DNA of 64,000 nucleotides from Marasmius tenuissimus (taxonomy: Eukaryota > Basidiomycota > Agaricomycetes > Agaricales > Marasmiaceae). The stretch is taken from contig JAQOTA010000060.1 of assembly GCA_029532415.1 (NCBI GenBank), forward strand, positions 620,001 through 684,000. Reading direction: 5' to 3'. Numbering within the stretch: the stretch's first letter is position 1; each line of letters begins with the position of its first letter. The notes beneath the pieces are model-generated. The model searched no databases, had not been told where the DNA came from, and saw nothing but the letters and a program-made list of their open reading frames with translations. Below are positions 22,260 to 35,183 of the stretch, one piece after another. The position numbers and the translations under genes are program-made.

Positions 22260-25200
22260 ATGTCTGATCCTCCATCGATATCGTCATCAGGTTCTTTCCA
22301 TACCTTTTCTCAGTTGACAAACCAAGAGAGAACGGATATCAAACGGGCGAAAGGCCAGGTGATTGCCTTTTCCCCTGTGTACCTGTGTAGACTTTACGAC
22401 TGACCAGTTCTACTATAGATATCTTGTGCGGAATGTCGGAGGTACTATGATGAAAAAGATTTTTGGCACTCCTGCTTTCAAGCTGATGAAGTGGCTCATT
22501 CCAAAACCAGGCTGAAGCTGAGGTGCGACAAGAAGATCCCTTGTGGCTCATGCGGTACGTTGCCAACGATTCAGCCCCCAAGCTGAGCATCTGATCCTCG
22601 TGCGACCTCGGCCCGCGCAGTGAGGAGGGGATGCAGGTCCGTATGTCCAACAGGTTCGAAAATACTTTCACGCCCTTTGGATACCGTCTCTGAACGACCG
22701 CTTTTCCAGGAACTCTTACTGATGCGTCAGGAAAACGGTGCGCCGCCTGGTCTTGAAGACCAGTCCATCATTTCTTACGGCGAAACAGGGTGACTGTGTC
22801 GGAGACCGCCGCGTTACACCGAAAGATTGATGAAATGGGCCAACGCATCAGGCAACTTGAAGATGCTCTTTCGCTCTTACAAGCTTCTGTGTCGTCGGAG
22901 CAACACCCTCTCCTTCGTGACGAATACATGAGGATCAAGTTTCCGCTAAGCCCCTTTGAGGACACCAAGCTTGAAAAGGAAGGGGTTCCCGCCGGGACGG
23001 TAGATTTGGCTGATGCAGTAGGGACCCTGACTCTCGATGAAGGGGGACATGCAAGATACCTAGGAAGAACAGCGGGACCTGAGGTGCGTATGGCTTCAAC
23101 TACGCTGGAAAACGGTGGATTACAATGTTACTGGGCATTCACGTAGAGTCTATTGGGCGTACGTGCTTCTTTTCCTTCAATACTTTATAATTCTCATCGA
23201 TGAGACACTCACCAATAGGGAGAACACCTACATTCTGCAGGGCTTGAATCGGCCTACTCTTCGATTTCCCCAGAAATAGCGCAACTTTCCCGCGTCTTTC
23301 CCTTCGGAGAAGGCTCGCGAAACACTTCGCACTCACTCAATCTGATCATTCTTCACCTTCCCGACCGTACCCGCGCACGATCCCTCTGTGAGACATATTT
23401 TACGCAAGCCCTTTGGTCCAATCGAATCGTTATGCGGGACGAGCTGATTGATGAAATTCTCACGTCCGTATACACCCACATTGAATCGCTCGCTTCGAGT
23501 TCTAGAGAGGGCCTATTGCACGCACGGCTTGAAGATGAACCAATACCCACTTCCCCACATCGCCTCGCCGTCCTCTTCTTTACTCTCGCGATTGGAACGC
23601 TCGTAGATTCCTCCGAATCCCCATACAGTAACGAAGCACAGAAGTTGTTTGACCTAGGCAAAGCTTGCCTCTCTCTCGATAATGTGCTGGAGTCTTCAGA
23701 ACTTGCGACGATTCAGGCGCTGGTTTTGATAGGCGTTTACTATAATCATGGAGGCCCTTGGTACTCACCAGAAACCCCTTGGACCTCTCTGGGGTTGTGT
23801 ACGAAGTTGGCTCTTAGGGTTGGTGATTTTTGCCATCTGATTGTCCACAAACTTGACTCACCCATAAGATGCATACCTGATTTCCAGCTAGGACTACGTA
23901 CGTGCCTCCTGTCTCTCAGCCCGCCATTACGGCCAACTTGAAAAAGCCATTAGATTCGGAAAGCCCGAAGTGGAATCTGGATCCCAAAACTATCAACCGT
24001 CGGCGGGTGATATTTTGGGAGCTTTTTTTCATTGATACATTCGCTGTGAGTTCGGAGTCTTCTGGAGCTCTTTCGTCTTTGTAGCGGCCGAATATTGACA
24101 TGACAACGTGAATCAACAGGGTTTGTCCCTCGGACGTCCACCCGGATTCAGTGTTCCCTTCATTGTTTGCCCATTTCCTGAAAAATCGGAGGATGGTGCA
24201 GAGTCAGACGACATGAAAGGTGCGAGCATATCGTACTTCGTGTATCTCTTACCACTGACCTAGCTTTTTGCCAGTTCTCCGTTGGGGATGGAAATTCTCC
24301 AGAGACGTTGCCGCGCCGATTGTCACCGCTACACTGACACCCAAGATTCCGGACTACGCGATTATACTGGACTTGGATAAGAAGATACGAGAGCACGGTT
24401 TACCGCCCATTGTGGGGGTCGATGATCCCCTCTACATGCAAACAAGGGGAATCAGACTAAGCGCTACGAGTTGCGTATTAGCCCACTATGGCCGTGAAAT
24501 CTGCGAACTTACCGATCAACAACAGCGTCGATGTATATCCATCGCTCGTTTTTTGTCAAAGCCATATTGGATTATCCCCATGATCCACTGCGCAGCCCAT
24601 ACGCTTCGTCGTTTCTAGCGGCGTATAATAGTGCTTCAACGGTCATCCAGCTGGACGTCAGCGCTTTCTCTCGGGATCCCTCTTGGTTGAGTAGGCGTTG
24701 GGGCGTATTCAACAGCCGTGAGTCAGCTTTGTGTCTACTTTCCGCACTACTAAGACTCACCGATATTCGTATATCCATTGGGATGGTGACAGTCATGTCT
24801 GCTGGTGTCATCCTTGGATCGATCGTCACTCGTTGTCCGACCGACGGCATGGCGCATAAAGCGTATGCTGACCTGACATCGACCGTGGACATGTTCTCGA
24901 GGATCTCAGATTCTTCCAGTCGTGCTAATGCCGCCCATAACATTCTCAAGGAACTGCATGACAAGGCTACTAGGATATTGAACCAAGCACGCGGACGGGA
25001 AGTAGTGGATCGGGGAAGCAACGAGACACACGACAGCAGGGGAGCCTCAGACAACGATTTGGAAATTTTCGCCGGTTACACCAAAGTGAGGATGAGCAAG
25101 AGCAGGGGGAAGCAAAGTCATCGGGGCGATAGCTTTCCGACCTCAGCTTCCCCGCAGCCGGAAATAGGACACAGAGCGGAGCTTGGTCGTAGTTTCGGTC

Positions 25201-25625
25201 ACGCTCCTGGCATCGCCTTCTCGTCCTCGTCTCGTCCAGAACTTTCTGCAGCTTATATTAGTGACCCGTTCGCGTCGTCTTCGTCCACTACCACAGGTCC
25301 AAAAGCCTCGGAGGTTAGTACTGGCTCTGGCTCTCAGGAGCATCAGAGCTACCTCCAAATGCCTTCAATGCATGGTCATGCCGCGTATGACTATTGTGAA
25401 ATTGAGCATCGAACCCCTCCTCGAAGCGCGCTGGAGGACGCCCCACACATGGTAGACTGGGAAGGGCAGCCGCCACAGGGGAACGAATTCCCATCTACTC
25501 TGGAGGTTATGGCCGGAGGATCAGGAATAAATGCGCCATGGCTTACGTTCATGCAGGAGGAGGGATTTATGGACCCGTACGGTAATTTGAACCCGAACGC
25601 TCATATGCCTAACCAAAGTTATTGA
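22260..25625 (+). CDS. Zn2Cys6 transcription factor, copy 3 (inverted)
   Basis: This is the more diverged third member of the family, on the opposite strand. The start at 22260 reads MSDPPSISSSGSFHTFSQLT. The zinc cluster is CAECRR|LKLRCDKKIPCGSC|VRRGC ending VCPTG. A coiled coil follows (ALHRKIDEMGQRIRQLEDALSLL), then RIVMRDELIDEILTSVYTHI, LGKACLSLDNVLESSE, NRRRVIFWELFFIDTF, GLSLGRPPGFS, and YIHRSFFVKAILDYPHDPLR. The end is WLTFMQEEGFMDPYGN. The 13-nt exon is at 24462-24474. As in copy 2, the 10-nt segment (23888-23897) cannot be included in frame; skipping it joins LALR to PLDSESPKW. All zinc ligands are present, so DNA binding is likely kept. Confidence 0.82.
24462..24474 (+). other. 13-nt microexon, TF copy 3
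   Basis: It reads CGCTACGAGTTGC (RYEL plus one base), between introns 24412-24461 (GTGGGG...CTAAG) and 24475-24525 (GTATTA...AACAG). In this copy the frame cannot be continued without it, which confirms the exon model for all three copies. Confidence 0.8.
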
Positions 25626-25897
25626 CTATAAGTAAGTGGGCATGGTTTAGTTATTATCGACTGAGAAGTGTCTTGCGGACGCAGAGCGTTCATAGGTGAT
25701 AAGCAAAATCATTGCAACACCGAATTACTATGCATACACGGAGTGTTTGGATGGGCGAGGCATGGGAAGGGCAAAATATTAGTTATGCTTGGAGAGGGTT
25801 CTTACTTGATTGCTCGCGTATCAAAGCTCCACCGCATGGGAAGCACCTGGGCTATCAATTATTGAGTTTCCCGCCGATGCAAAACCATGCATAAACT

Positions 25898-28135
25898 CTA
25901 CTTGTCACCCCATGACTCGATGGACTCCGTCGACCCCTGCGACAACGAAGGGGACACCTCTTCCTCCCCTTCACTAACAGGTATAGTCCTGCTCGCCCTT
26001 GACCCTTCCATCCGACTATGCCCTTTCAGCTGACCAGCACCACCGGAGCCAATTTTCTGCCGTTCGTCTCCCGCTCCAGACACCCGGTCATTGCGTTCGT
26101 CAGAGGCACCAGCGGCCACTTTGTTAATTGCTTCTAGCAGTCGACTCTGTGGATCCTGCGTTGGTCATAGTAACCATTATAGATTGACCAGACAAAAGTC
26201 AGAATCGCACCTTCAATTTACCGACATCCTCTCGTGGCTGAGATCGAGATCCATGTTTCTTTGCACGATCACGTATGGGAGAAAGATAAATCCCAGGACC
26301 TGGGGCGAAAGCCGGCAGACTTGACGTTGAGCTTGGTGACGCTTGGGGTTGTCCCGGTCCTTCGAGCGGTTCCATCTCCATTGCTCGCTCAGGGTCCGCT
26401 GGGGTGATGGGCAGGTCGTCTTGCAGTCCCATTTCCTTCGCTCCGGTAGTATGTCGCTTACGTCTGCGATTGGGATCGTGTTGGGGCCGCGGTGGCCGAG
26501 ATGGTGGCGACACTCTAAACCTGAACGGACACGCTGTCTCCGGACGCTCAGGCGGTTGAGAGTCTTCAACTGGTGGTCCTACTTGAACGCGCGGCGTCGA
26601 TGCCATTTGTGGGGAAAACTGCTCTCCAGGCTGCATTCGGTAGGAATCGCTGGGGGAAGGAAGAAGAGCTCCAGGGTCCATATCCTCATAGTCATAGTTG
26701 TCAGTCGAGCTGATGATGGGTAAACGATCCGAGTACGAGGATGTCGGCCTGCCTTCCCGGTGAGGTGGATCGACGCAGAGGTGACCATCGACGTCAAGCA
26801 ACTCTGTTTGTTCATGAAAGAACCGCTCTTTAGCTATGTCTCCGTGATCGATAGAAAGTGACGGAGACCCGACTCGAGGAGTTGCGATAGGCGGACAGTC
26901 AGTTGTGGGAGGCCTAGCAAAGACGTCTTCCTTTAAATGCTGCCTTCTGTCAAACGGAGTCCATTTGAACTGAAGGGCACTGGTATCGAGATCCGGGAGT
27001 GTCTCATCGGGCTGGGGTGAGTCAGAAGATGCTTGAGGCTCGTCGAAAGGGCGAGACGTGTAATAGGCGGGTCCAGGTGTGCTGTAAAGATCTGAGCAAG
27101 ATTGTAGAGGTAAAGAGTCCGGAGGTAGAACATCGGACGATATTTGTGGATTGACGTGAGCAGCGGAAGATGGCATATTCCTAGCAAGCATTGCAGAGGC
27201 AGGGCGTGAATGAGTATATTTGGGTTTGAGAAGTTTTGACCCAGGCTGTTCAAAAGAGAGAGGGGCAGGAAGAGCAAGCGTAGGAGAATTGATGCGATAT
27301 TGAGGGGACCTCGGGAGAGTCCCAGCATATAGAGATGTTGGGTGTAATTTGGGCAATCTTGAGCTAGAAATGGACGAAGCAGGTCCGGGTTCTGAGAATG
27401 GTATTTCAGATATCGTGGCGTTGGAAGGAATCATGGATACTGAATTCGGGGGATTGACGAAGTCAACTGATCTTATTGCGATCGGCGAAGCAAGGGACTC
27501 CCTCGAGGGGAACCCTGGCGATGATGGGGCAGAGTGAGAGGATTGGTAATGGGTAAGTATCGTTTCCTCTTCTTCGTCTCGTGGAGAGCTACTTGAATCC
27601 TGACCAGCCGGAAGTGCGGTGTATTGACGAGTAGATTTTGGCAACAATAGACGCAACGGGTGGCCTTTTCGGAGGGTAGAGAACGTCTCAGAGAGCCATG
27701 GAGGTAGCGGATCCTTGCACTGACAACTCCCTTTTGAGTACAAAAGATTGTGTGAGAAGATAATAACGCACCGTCACCTCATCAACAACATCGTCTGCTT
27801 CTCGCTCGTCCGGCACACTAGACTTCATCTTTAGCACAGAGAAATCTCGACCAAGCGCGTCAGATTTGAGACCATCGTAGTAGGGATCAACGGGGGTCAT
27901 TGGTGGACCGTAACTGCTGCTTGAAGACGACCTGTTACGCGCGTTTCGACGAGAGCTTGACGATGTCGATCCAGGTGGCGAGTAGTACGTTGAGTTCATG
28001 ACTTCAACCATGCGGCCGAATCGGGAGTTCAAGCCTGTTTTCTGACGCTTGGGATGCGGTAGATCTGCGTGACTGTTTGTCAAGGTAAATCATCCATGGA
28101 GGAGTAGGACTACCTCGCAAATGTACCCCGAGCAT
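25898..28135 (-). CDS. Pro/Ser-rich hypothetical protein
   Basis: I do not recognise a domain. The best start is MLGVHLR at 28135, spliced to DLPHPKRQKTG, which is a possible nuclear signal. The N-terminus has a Ser run (STSSSSRRNARNRSSSSSSYG). After an intron near 27721-27772 a long exon begins CKDPLPPWLSETFSTLRKGHPLR, which looks globular. About 400 low-complexity residues rich in Pro/Ser follow, then a basic patch (DPNRRRKRHTT). The last exon reads DPQSRLLEAINKVAAGASDE and ends GSTESIESWGDK. The only likely structured parts are the PPWLSETFSTL block and the short helix LLEAINKV. It may be a disordered nuclear regulator, but the function is unknown. Confidence 0.65.
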
Positions 28136-28642
28136 GGACCTGAAATGACGTGAACAATCTCAGTCGGATAACAAAAACGATAGTGCGTACCCGTTTTCCG
28201 CATCCTGGGCTACAAGCTCAGAGAAAATGCGTGAACGAGCGGGCATGGTACCAGCTGGTGATGGAAGGAATGGGAGCCAATTTGAATTCGGGTGATTGCA
28301 CCCCCGAATGTGATGTTTACTGGCCAAATAAATTTTGTCCCAAACTTCCGCCAGCTTGACACTCTATTGGGGGTGAATATAAGGATCAGGACGCATCCAA
28401 GAGATGTGTATTTTCGGCTAGAGTGACCCAGCTCAGGATCGATGCCCATTGTGCGCGCGACGCGTAATAGAAGCCTTACATCCAGTATACCTCTCGCAAG
28501 CTATGTTTCCATATAAGCGCGTGGAAATGGTCATGAACAGTCATTAAATAGAATGGTTTACATGGTCAGAGAGAATGTGACAGAAGATATAAATGGAGCG
28601 GATAGACGGTGTTCAATTGATTGTATCTGGTCCTCTGAACAC
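28136..28642. other. Intergenic region
   Basis: It contains the promoter of the Pro/Ser-rich gene and the 3' flank of the membrane-protein gene. A short imperfect inverted repeat (ATTCGGGTG...CACCCCCGAAT) lies near 28286-28309. No gene is visible. Confidence 0.4.
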
Positions 28643-29529
28643 TCAGCCATCAATACGACGATATGCACGGTTTCCTGCAGCCCACTTGTGACCCTGATCA
28701 GCGGAAATACCGGTAACGAGGACTCCAAGGGCGACCAGAACCGAGAAGATCCAGGATGCGGTATTTAAGCCGTAGCCAGCACCTATTTCTGAAATCAGAG
28801 GATGATGTGGAGCGAAGAGCAAAAAGCACGCACCGAAGTTGGCGTTATCAAGTGTGGGATACGCGCCGGTACGAGTGCTGTCGGTCACGATAGCGAAAGC
28901 AACGATTTCGAAGAGAGCTGGTCACGGCAGGGATCAAAGCGGCGAGCCTTCAGTCGACTGGGTTCGCTTATAGGTACAACATCACTCACCATGGAGGAAT
29001 ACGAGTCCAGCAACAGCCTTCCAGATTCTTCTTCTTCTCGAGCCTGTGCTGACGCCCACGAGAATCGCGAACATCGAAAGCGCAGCAAACCCTATACCCA
29101 ATTCAACAGCATATCTTGCACTGACCCAGCCAGTGCAGAATGACTCGTTCTGGTCTTCGCAGCCATCTTTAACCCTCAGGGGGAACTTGCGGCAGGTGTA
29201 GTCGGTATAAGAGAACTTGCCGTTGTCTCCACCTCCTGGAATGCTGACAACTTTGCGCTCACAGAGTTGGGAGAGACCGTATTCGAGAGTGATCTGTGTA
29301 TGTAGTATCTCAGGTGATTTCACAACGAGCCTGGACATGAGGACTATCGTTAGTGGTGTTGCTAATCAGAGAAACCTGCACTCTTTACCAGTCTACCCGA
29401 CGCATAGAAAGGATGTTCTGGAAGGTGGTATTATTCCTGGAGAGCGCGAAGACCTTGAGTAGTTACACATACCATAACCAAGCTGATTATGACTGCGCAA
29501 AAGGTTACGAAGTAGGAGGTTTTCCGCAT
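28643..29529 (-). CDS. Four-TM membrane protein, unknown
   Basis: It begins MRKTSYFVTFCAVIISLVMV, the first membrane segment. A Cys-containing outer loop follows (LSQLCERKVV, YTCRKFP, then GCEDQNESFCTGW), with four or more Cys likely disulphide-bonded. Then come SARYAVELGIGFAALSMFAILVG, AVAGLVFLHALFEIVAFAIV and NTASWIFSVLVALGVLVTGISA, giving four membrane spans. The layout (short N-term, TM1, Cys loop, TM2-4) resembles fungal SUR7/claudin-like proteins, but the diagnostic motif is not clear to me. Introns are consistent with donors GTGTAA, GTGAGT and GTGCGT. The length is about 200 residues. Confidence 0.7.
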
Positions 29530-29823
29530 GGCGGGACACAGATGAGGGTTGTTGGGAGGTTGGTCGACGCAGGTAACGATAGGTCTGGATGTAACCCGAG
29601 TGCGCGTGCACGCCACCATTTCAAAACTCAAGGGTAAGGTCTGACGTCATTACGGGAGAGCTGAAGTGCCAGACAAGCGCCCACACGACTTGCCAACCTC
29701 CCTTGACGGGTAAGTACTTGTGTACATACAACAAGAAATGATACAAAGATTCTAAGTTACATCCGTGAGTTCATCAAACCTCTCGCAAATACACAAATAA
29801 AGATGACTGCAAAGACGCGTCGT

Positions 29824-32569
29824 TCATAGCAATTTCGTTATCACCCCAAGTCCCTATCAATTCGCATGAGATTAGAATCTATTCGGAGCCCCGAGGAGAA
29901 GCACAAACCTTCGTCTTTCCTTCACGGAACAGCAGCTTCATACCCTCCTTCACGAACTCGGGGTGAGAAATGAACTCAAATTGAACCGTGGCTCGATCCC
30001 CTGTTCGCAGAATACCTTGAGGGTGATCCATCGAGACGATCCTTACGGTCTGCCGAACAGCCTGGTTTTGATGACGGGGCGTTAGTATAGTGGGAAGGTC
30101 TATACGTCTAGAAGCTTACCCCGCAGTGCAGCATCGCCTGGTAATTCCGCTGCAGTGTTGTGTTGTGGCTGGAACGAATGTTCATGACTAGGGGAATAGG
30201 GAATTGTAGGGGAACACCCACTATAGGATAAGTACTTGTCCTTCAAACTGTCGAACCGCTGAGGAAACATCGTGTCAGAGATATCAGACTTGCGTTGATC
30301 GTAACGCCAGACCTCTTGGAGGAGGCACTTCAGCCTTTTCAGCTCTATGCACGAGGACCATCCCTTTCCGCACAGTGGGTCTCCGTACTCGCTTCAGTGC
30401 CAACGAAACGCACTGGCCTGCTTCAGCTGTTGTAACGGGCGCTCTAGTAAAAACGAAATAAGATGCCGATTGACAAACTAAAATGGTTTCCAGCCCACCG
30501 TTTCCGCTGCATGTCTTTCACGGAAGTTGTCTGGTAGTTTCCGTTGGAGTCAGGACCATAGATCACTGCGTCTCCTTTCGAAACACGGCCGCTATTGACG
30601 ATGCCATTGACGACAGTGCCTACGTAGGGCACAGACCATACTTCGGTGATAGAGAACTGACCAACGGTGGTGAGTGGTGACAGGCTACGTGAGATGCAAT
30701 ATAAATAAGAACCTCCAGAGGTTGATCTACAGCGAATTTGTCGGTGTCGGCTTCGCTGGAAGGAAGGAGATTCAAGAAAGTCCGTAGCTGGTGTAATGAG
30801 AACGATGAATTGGGTTTGTGAAGAACGAGGGTGAGTCACATACGTAGTCCAAGCCCTCCCCAGTGACATTAGAAACCTGTAAGATAGGACATATCCTGAA
30901 TTCGATTGATCGATAAATAAACAATAGGCAAATTCAGGAGAATGCTCACTTGTCCTTGCCAAAGGTCGTCGCTACTTCTACCGCCGTTTCTTGGGACTTC
31001 ACGAACACCGGAATTTTCCTACGTCACGATCGTCAGCCTTGACTACACGAGAGAGGAGCAGAAGAAACCAACCGGCATCCTGGACTTTTCAAGATTTTCA
31101 CCACCTGCTTTATTGTCTCTTCCATCACATTCGTCGGGGTCATGTCAATCTTGATAAAACGTTCAGTGAAAGGTTTCGTTCACTGCAGGAATGACTGACT
31201 TTGGTGACACAAACCACAACTGGCACACTAAGCGCGAGAGCGATTGACAGATGCTCTTTCGACATCCCAATAAGACCAGCGTTTGCTCCAACGATCAGTA
31301 CAACGCATGAGGGCGCGCCGGATGTTAACCCATACAGCGTAGTTTTCAAGTATTTCTCGTGGCCAGCCAGATCTAAGCGCGACTTCTGGTGAGTGATCTC
31401 CATAAACCGATCCCTTGGATACCCACCGATGAACGAGACGATCTTCGCAGCTTGAACAGATATCTCCTCCCATCCAAGTTTTTCTCTCCGGATGACTTCT
31501 GGGTCGCTCGATCCGCCGTATCAGGCAATATTGGCTTGCCCGCGGGATCGAACCCTAATATCTATGAGAACGCATTGTCATTTATGAGCTTTGTGTCGCA
31601 GTCAGATGAGGGAAGTAGAGTCTTATACTAACTTCCATCCCCACACTGGACGTCCTCCCAGTCTCGATTTCGTGTTTGTGACGGAAGAGTCCTACTCGTG
31701 CTTTCCCTCTTCCATCGTCAAGTGCACCTGTGAGTATGCGTAAGAGACGAATAGCATGCGAGCGAGTAATAATTACGAACCGCGGGTGAGGACGCCCAAT
31801 GTCGTTGACTTCCCGCTGTCGACGTTACCAACTACTGCACATCGGACTTCGGGTGTCAAGGCTACGCTTGCAGGAGGCAGCCGTAGTAGCAGGGTCATTC
31901 TTGAATGCTTCCCTTTGATTCAAAGAGAACACAAGTCTGCAAGACGAGATGAGAGGTAATGTGAGCGGAGGAGTAAATAAGACGGACTTTGCCACCGATT
32001 TCCTCGACTGTGCTGGTGACCTGACCCCGTAGAAGCTCAACTTCGTCAGCGGTTCGTTCAATTCCTTTCCAGCCATCAGTATCGTCTGTGAGTTGCCCTG
32101 CAAACAGTGCTTCATGAGGCGGCTGAGCACCAATACGTAGAACGTATTCCCCGTGGTGTTGTGTTATGAGTGTTGCGATGATATCTCTCGCTTGGTCTCG
32201 GTTGGGCGCCGAGTTAGTGAGCAGTAGCGACTGGAGGTGTGTGGGTAATATAATGAGTAGGCGACAAGGTAGGTAGCTCACCAGTATCTTCTCTTCCATC
32301 TCAGAGGTATCCCGCTGAGTATCCTCCACAGTTACTTCGACTTTCGGTGCTTCATTCGACTTTCCTTTCAAAGTTTCTTTGTCGTCAGGCATAACTTTTG
32401 CCTTGCTCTTGGTGTCTTTCTTGTCGGGCACGACATCTTTAGTAGCAGTTACGGCTGTCCCACCACTCGCCACCATCTGGGTCCTTTGTTTTGCGACTTC
32501 CCGGTGGTGAATTTCCTGGATTTCGCTCTGAAAGCTGGTGAGGCTTGTCTTTCCCGTATTCGATGCCAT
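29824..32569 (-). CDS. GTPBP1/2-like translational GTPase
   Basis: This belongs to the GTPBP1 group of EF-Tu-like GTPases, which act in ribosome quality control and mRNA decay in animals. The start is [13 protein letters not shown] at 32569. After a charged N-terminus come the family-specific [11 protein letters not shown] and [13 protein letters not shown]. The G motifs are GNVDSGKST (G1), [12 protein letters not shown] (G3) and TKIDM (G4). G4 is split by an intron with a GTCAGT donor. Domain II holds [19 protein letters not shown], and domain III ends with [17 protein letters not shown] and [16 protein letters not shown]. The stop is at 29824. There are at least seven short introns. It is divergent from the coiled-coil protein gene, so they may share a promoter. 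Confidence 0.85.
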
Positions 32570-32969
32570 GGTAGAGAAGCTCGATAGGGTTTTATACTTG
32601 TAAACCAGTAAACCGAGTCAGATTAGATCCTCGATTGAGTCGGAATGACTTGATTCAATTGGACGATCGAGGTCTCCTTTGGCAATATCTTGGTTCCTAT
32701 TCAGTCTACATGCTATGCTATGAGCAGAAATACAGCGCTCACAGCAGTCCAGTGCGTGTCCAATATCTCTAAACTGAGCTACCTATCGCGGGGGAGATGA
32801 TGGAGTGATGGACTCGAAGAGTCAGAAGTTAATTTCACGTGATCCTGGAGAAACTTTTCTGTGGTTGGTCCGTGCACGCCCACGAGGTTCTGCCGCTCCA
32901 TTGTCACCAAATTGGGAACGCGTTGTACTCGAGTCCTCAAGTCGTGCAGTTTTCTCTTCCCTCCATGCC

Positions 32970-35183
32970 ATGAACTATCTCTCGACGCCAGCAGCATCTT
33001 CTTCATGTACTCGGGTTATATCTGGCACGACGCCAGGTCTTCTCGATGTCACACAGAGCCAGCGACTGTTACGCCACCCCAATTCCAAGCTCACATTTGC
33101 GTCATACGACCCACGAACAACTCCAGCTGGTCTTCAAGCTGACCCTCTACTCGACTCATGCAAGGATCGACGCGTCGCTCTTGATGTGTTGGGGACCTCA
33201 GTTGTATGGCGGCCCGTGCCAAGGGCGATATTGGATGAGGGTGTAACAGACGAGGGTCTATTTCCCAGAGTGATCAACATCTGCGGGTAAGTAACAGATC
33301 TGTCGTGCTTTACTCGGAATTCACAACGTTAATCTGACGAAACTTCTGAACAGACAACAAGTCGAATGCTCTCAAGACCAATGGGATATCTACAAACTGG
33401 ACCTCAAGTACCAATGCCATGTTCACCTTCCTCCTGCCTTGTCCACGATCACATTAGCAACGCCTCCAATTTCGGGTAGAACAAGTACAAGGGCAGAAGA
33501 CACCTCGAATTTGAGTGGGAAGCGTGCGAGGCTTGTCATGGAAAACATAAGACCCGTACCCCCACTGCGCCCACGGAAAAAGCTCACTCAGAACAAGAAG
33601 TCCGCCCCAACCGATTCTCCATTGGGTATCAACCGTCTGAGTCTCTCAGAGGATGACGACGAGAAGGACGAGAGCGAGGTGGAAGAGATGATCGTAGACG
33701 CTGCACCACCACTACGTGCGAAGTCTGCAGGCCCTAGTGACCGGACAAGAAGACTACGGGAGGAGATAAGCAGAAACAGACAGGACAGGAGGGTGAGAGT
33801 CGCCCGTAGGGCAGAGAAGCTGGCTCAACTAGACGAATTCGTTCCTTCCAATCTCGACACTACCGTACCGCCAGGAGACGCGCCAACCCTAGCGCCTGAG
33901 CAAGAAGACGCGTCCCCAGATAGCTTAGTGAAACGCAAAGGTGAGCCAGCCCACTGCTTTCCCCAAGCACTTGTCTAACCTCAAACGCCCTCTGCAGCTA
34001 CAAGCCTGTTTAATCCCTATCGCGACATTCATTATGCCAAAACGGCCGAGGAGGGAGAGCGGAATATGTTGTACTATGAGACAACGAAGACGGCGAACGC
34101 GAAGAGAGCGCGGACCGTCTCTCCTACTACTGCGAAACGAGAACTCGGCGCGAAACGACATCGACGTGAGAAAGCCAGGCAGAAGAAGAGGGAGGAGGGG
34201 ATCAAAAGGAGACGCAAGCGGTGGGAGGATGAGTTTTTGGCTCAACTCTACGCGGAAGTTCCAGAGCTCGGAGAAACTACTAATGGTGAGTTGACTACGC
34301 AGTTCGTTTCAATCCTATTCTCAAGGCCCTGTCAGGCTCTACAAGCAACGTCTCAGAGGCGGATGCGGACAATGATGATGATATAAACGAAGACTCTGAG
34401 AGCGAGGAGGAGGAACCCGACTCGGAAGAGATTGATGAAGATGCAATTAGAGAAGCCGCGATCGCAGAATCACGGCGAAAGTTGGCTGAACTAGAGAAGG
34501 ACCGTCATCTTTGGGAAGACGAGGCACGTAAGCGTGCCTTCCGGGAACGAGCTGAACAGGAAGCTGCGAATTTACGTCGCGAGCGAATGCGATTCGCTGA
34601 AGCTCGACAGGCTGAGGTCGAACGTCAGAGAAGAGCTGAGGAGGAGGAAGCGAAGAGAAGACGGGAGATGGACCCTCGTATGCGCCAGGAGCGAGTGAGA
34701 CAGCAACGGGAAAAGTACCGGTCGCATCAATGGTCCAGCCGTCCTTGGACAACCCAACGGGCAGTTGATCGTTACAACCAACTGTGCGAAACGTTCGACA
34801 GTACCAAGTTCTGTGAAGAGGAACCGTTGGTATGGGAAGCTGTCCCCTGGCCCGTCTTGACTTTCCCCACACAGATACGCATCGGGGACATTGAGTGGGA
34901 TGCGGTGGAAAAGTTTTTTGATGCAGCTCAGAGGACCATGACTACCCAACAATACAGGACCTTTGTTGTACGCAGTCAGCATCGATTCCACCCAGATAGA
35001 TGGAGTGGTAGGAGGTTATTGAAGGCTGTCGTGGATGACAGTGAGAGGGAGCACATCGAAACCAGTGAGTCTGCTGAGTCGTTGAGATGTTACATGTGCT
35101 GAGTTTGACTTGCTTCAGCGGCTGACAGGGTATCAAAAGCACTTACACCGATTTGGGAGCAAGCAACACGCCGCAATCAGTAG
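32970..35183 (+). CDS. Acidic/coiled-coil protein with RFHPDRW C-terminus
   Basis: This is a conserved fungal hypothetical protein; I cannot give a function. From MNYLSTPAASSS the first exon leads into LRHPNSKLTFASYDPRTTPAG and FPRVINICG. The frame is also open upstream from 32808, so the start is uncertain. Introns are at about 33286-33353, 33941-33997, 34287-34336 and 35065-35118. The middle is disordered and acidic (LSEDDDEKDESEVEE). A long charged coiled coil follows (ESRRKLAELEKDRHLWEDEA, then RQAEVERQRRAEEEEAKRR). The C-terminus is globular: IRIGDIEWDAVEKFFDAAQR, then RSQHRFHPDRWSGRRLL. The RFHPDRW block is reminiscent of J-domain-like or NFKBIL1-type C-termini. The stop is at 35183. 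Confidence 0.75.

Noticed and set aside
26933..27537. Long overlapping frames on both strands in the Pro/Ser-rich gene
   Set aside because: They are shadows of the low-complexity coding exon, with no splice sites or conserved motifs of their own.
28286..28309. Short inverted repeat ATTCGGGTG...CACCCCCGAAT as a terminator or operator
   Set aside because: Imperfect, single and short. A chance match is likely in 64 kb and bacterial-type terminators do not apply here.
31534..31556. A tRNA-like B box (GGTTCGATCCC on the minus strand)
   Set aside because: It lies inside the coding sequence of the GTPBP1-like gene (IGFDPAGKP) and there is no matching A box or cloverleaf.
32779..33006. Minus-strand frame with VHGPTTEKFLQDHV, resembling the IBA57/CAF17 N-terminus
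   Set aside because: It is short, has no continuation in upstream or downstream exons, and lies opposite the first exon of the coiled-coil protein gene.
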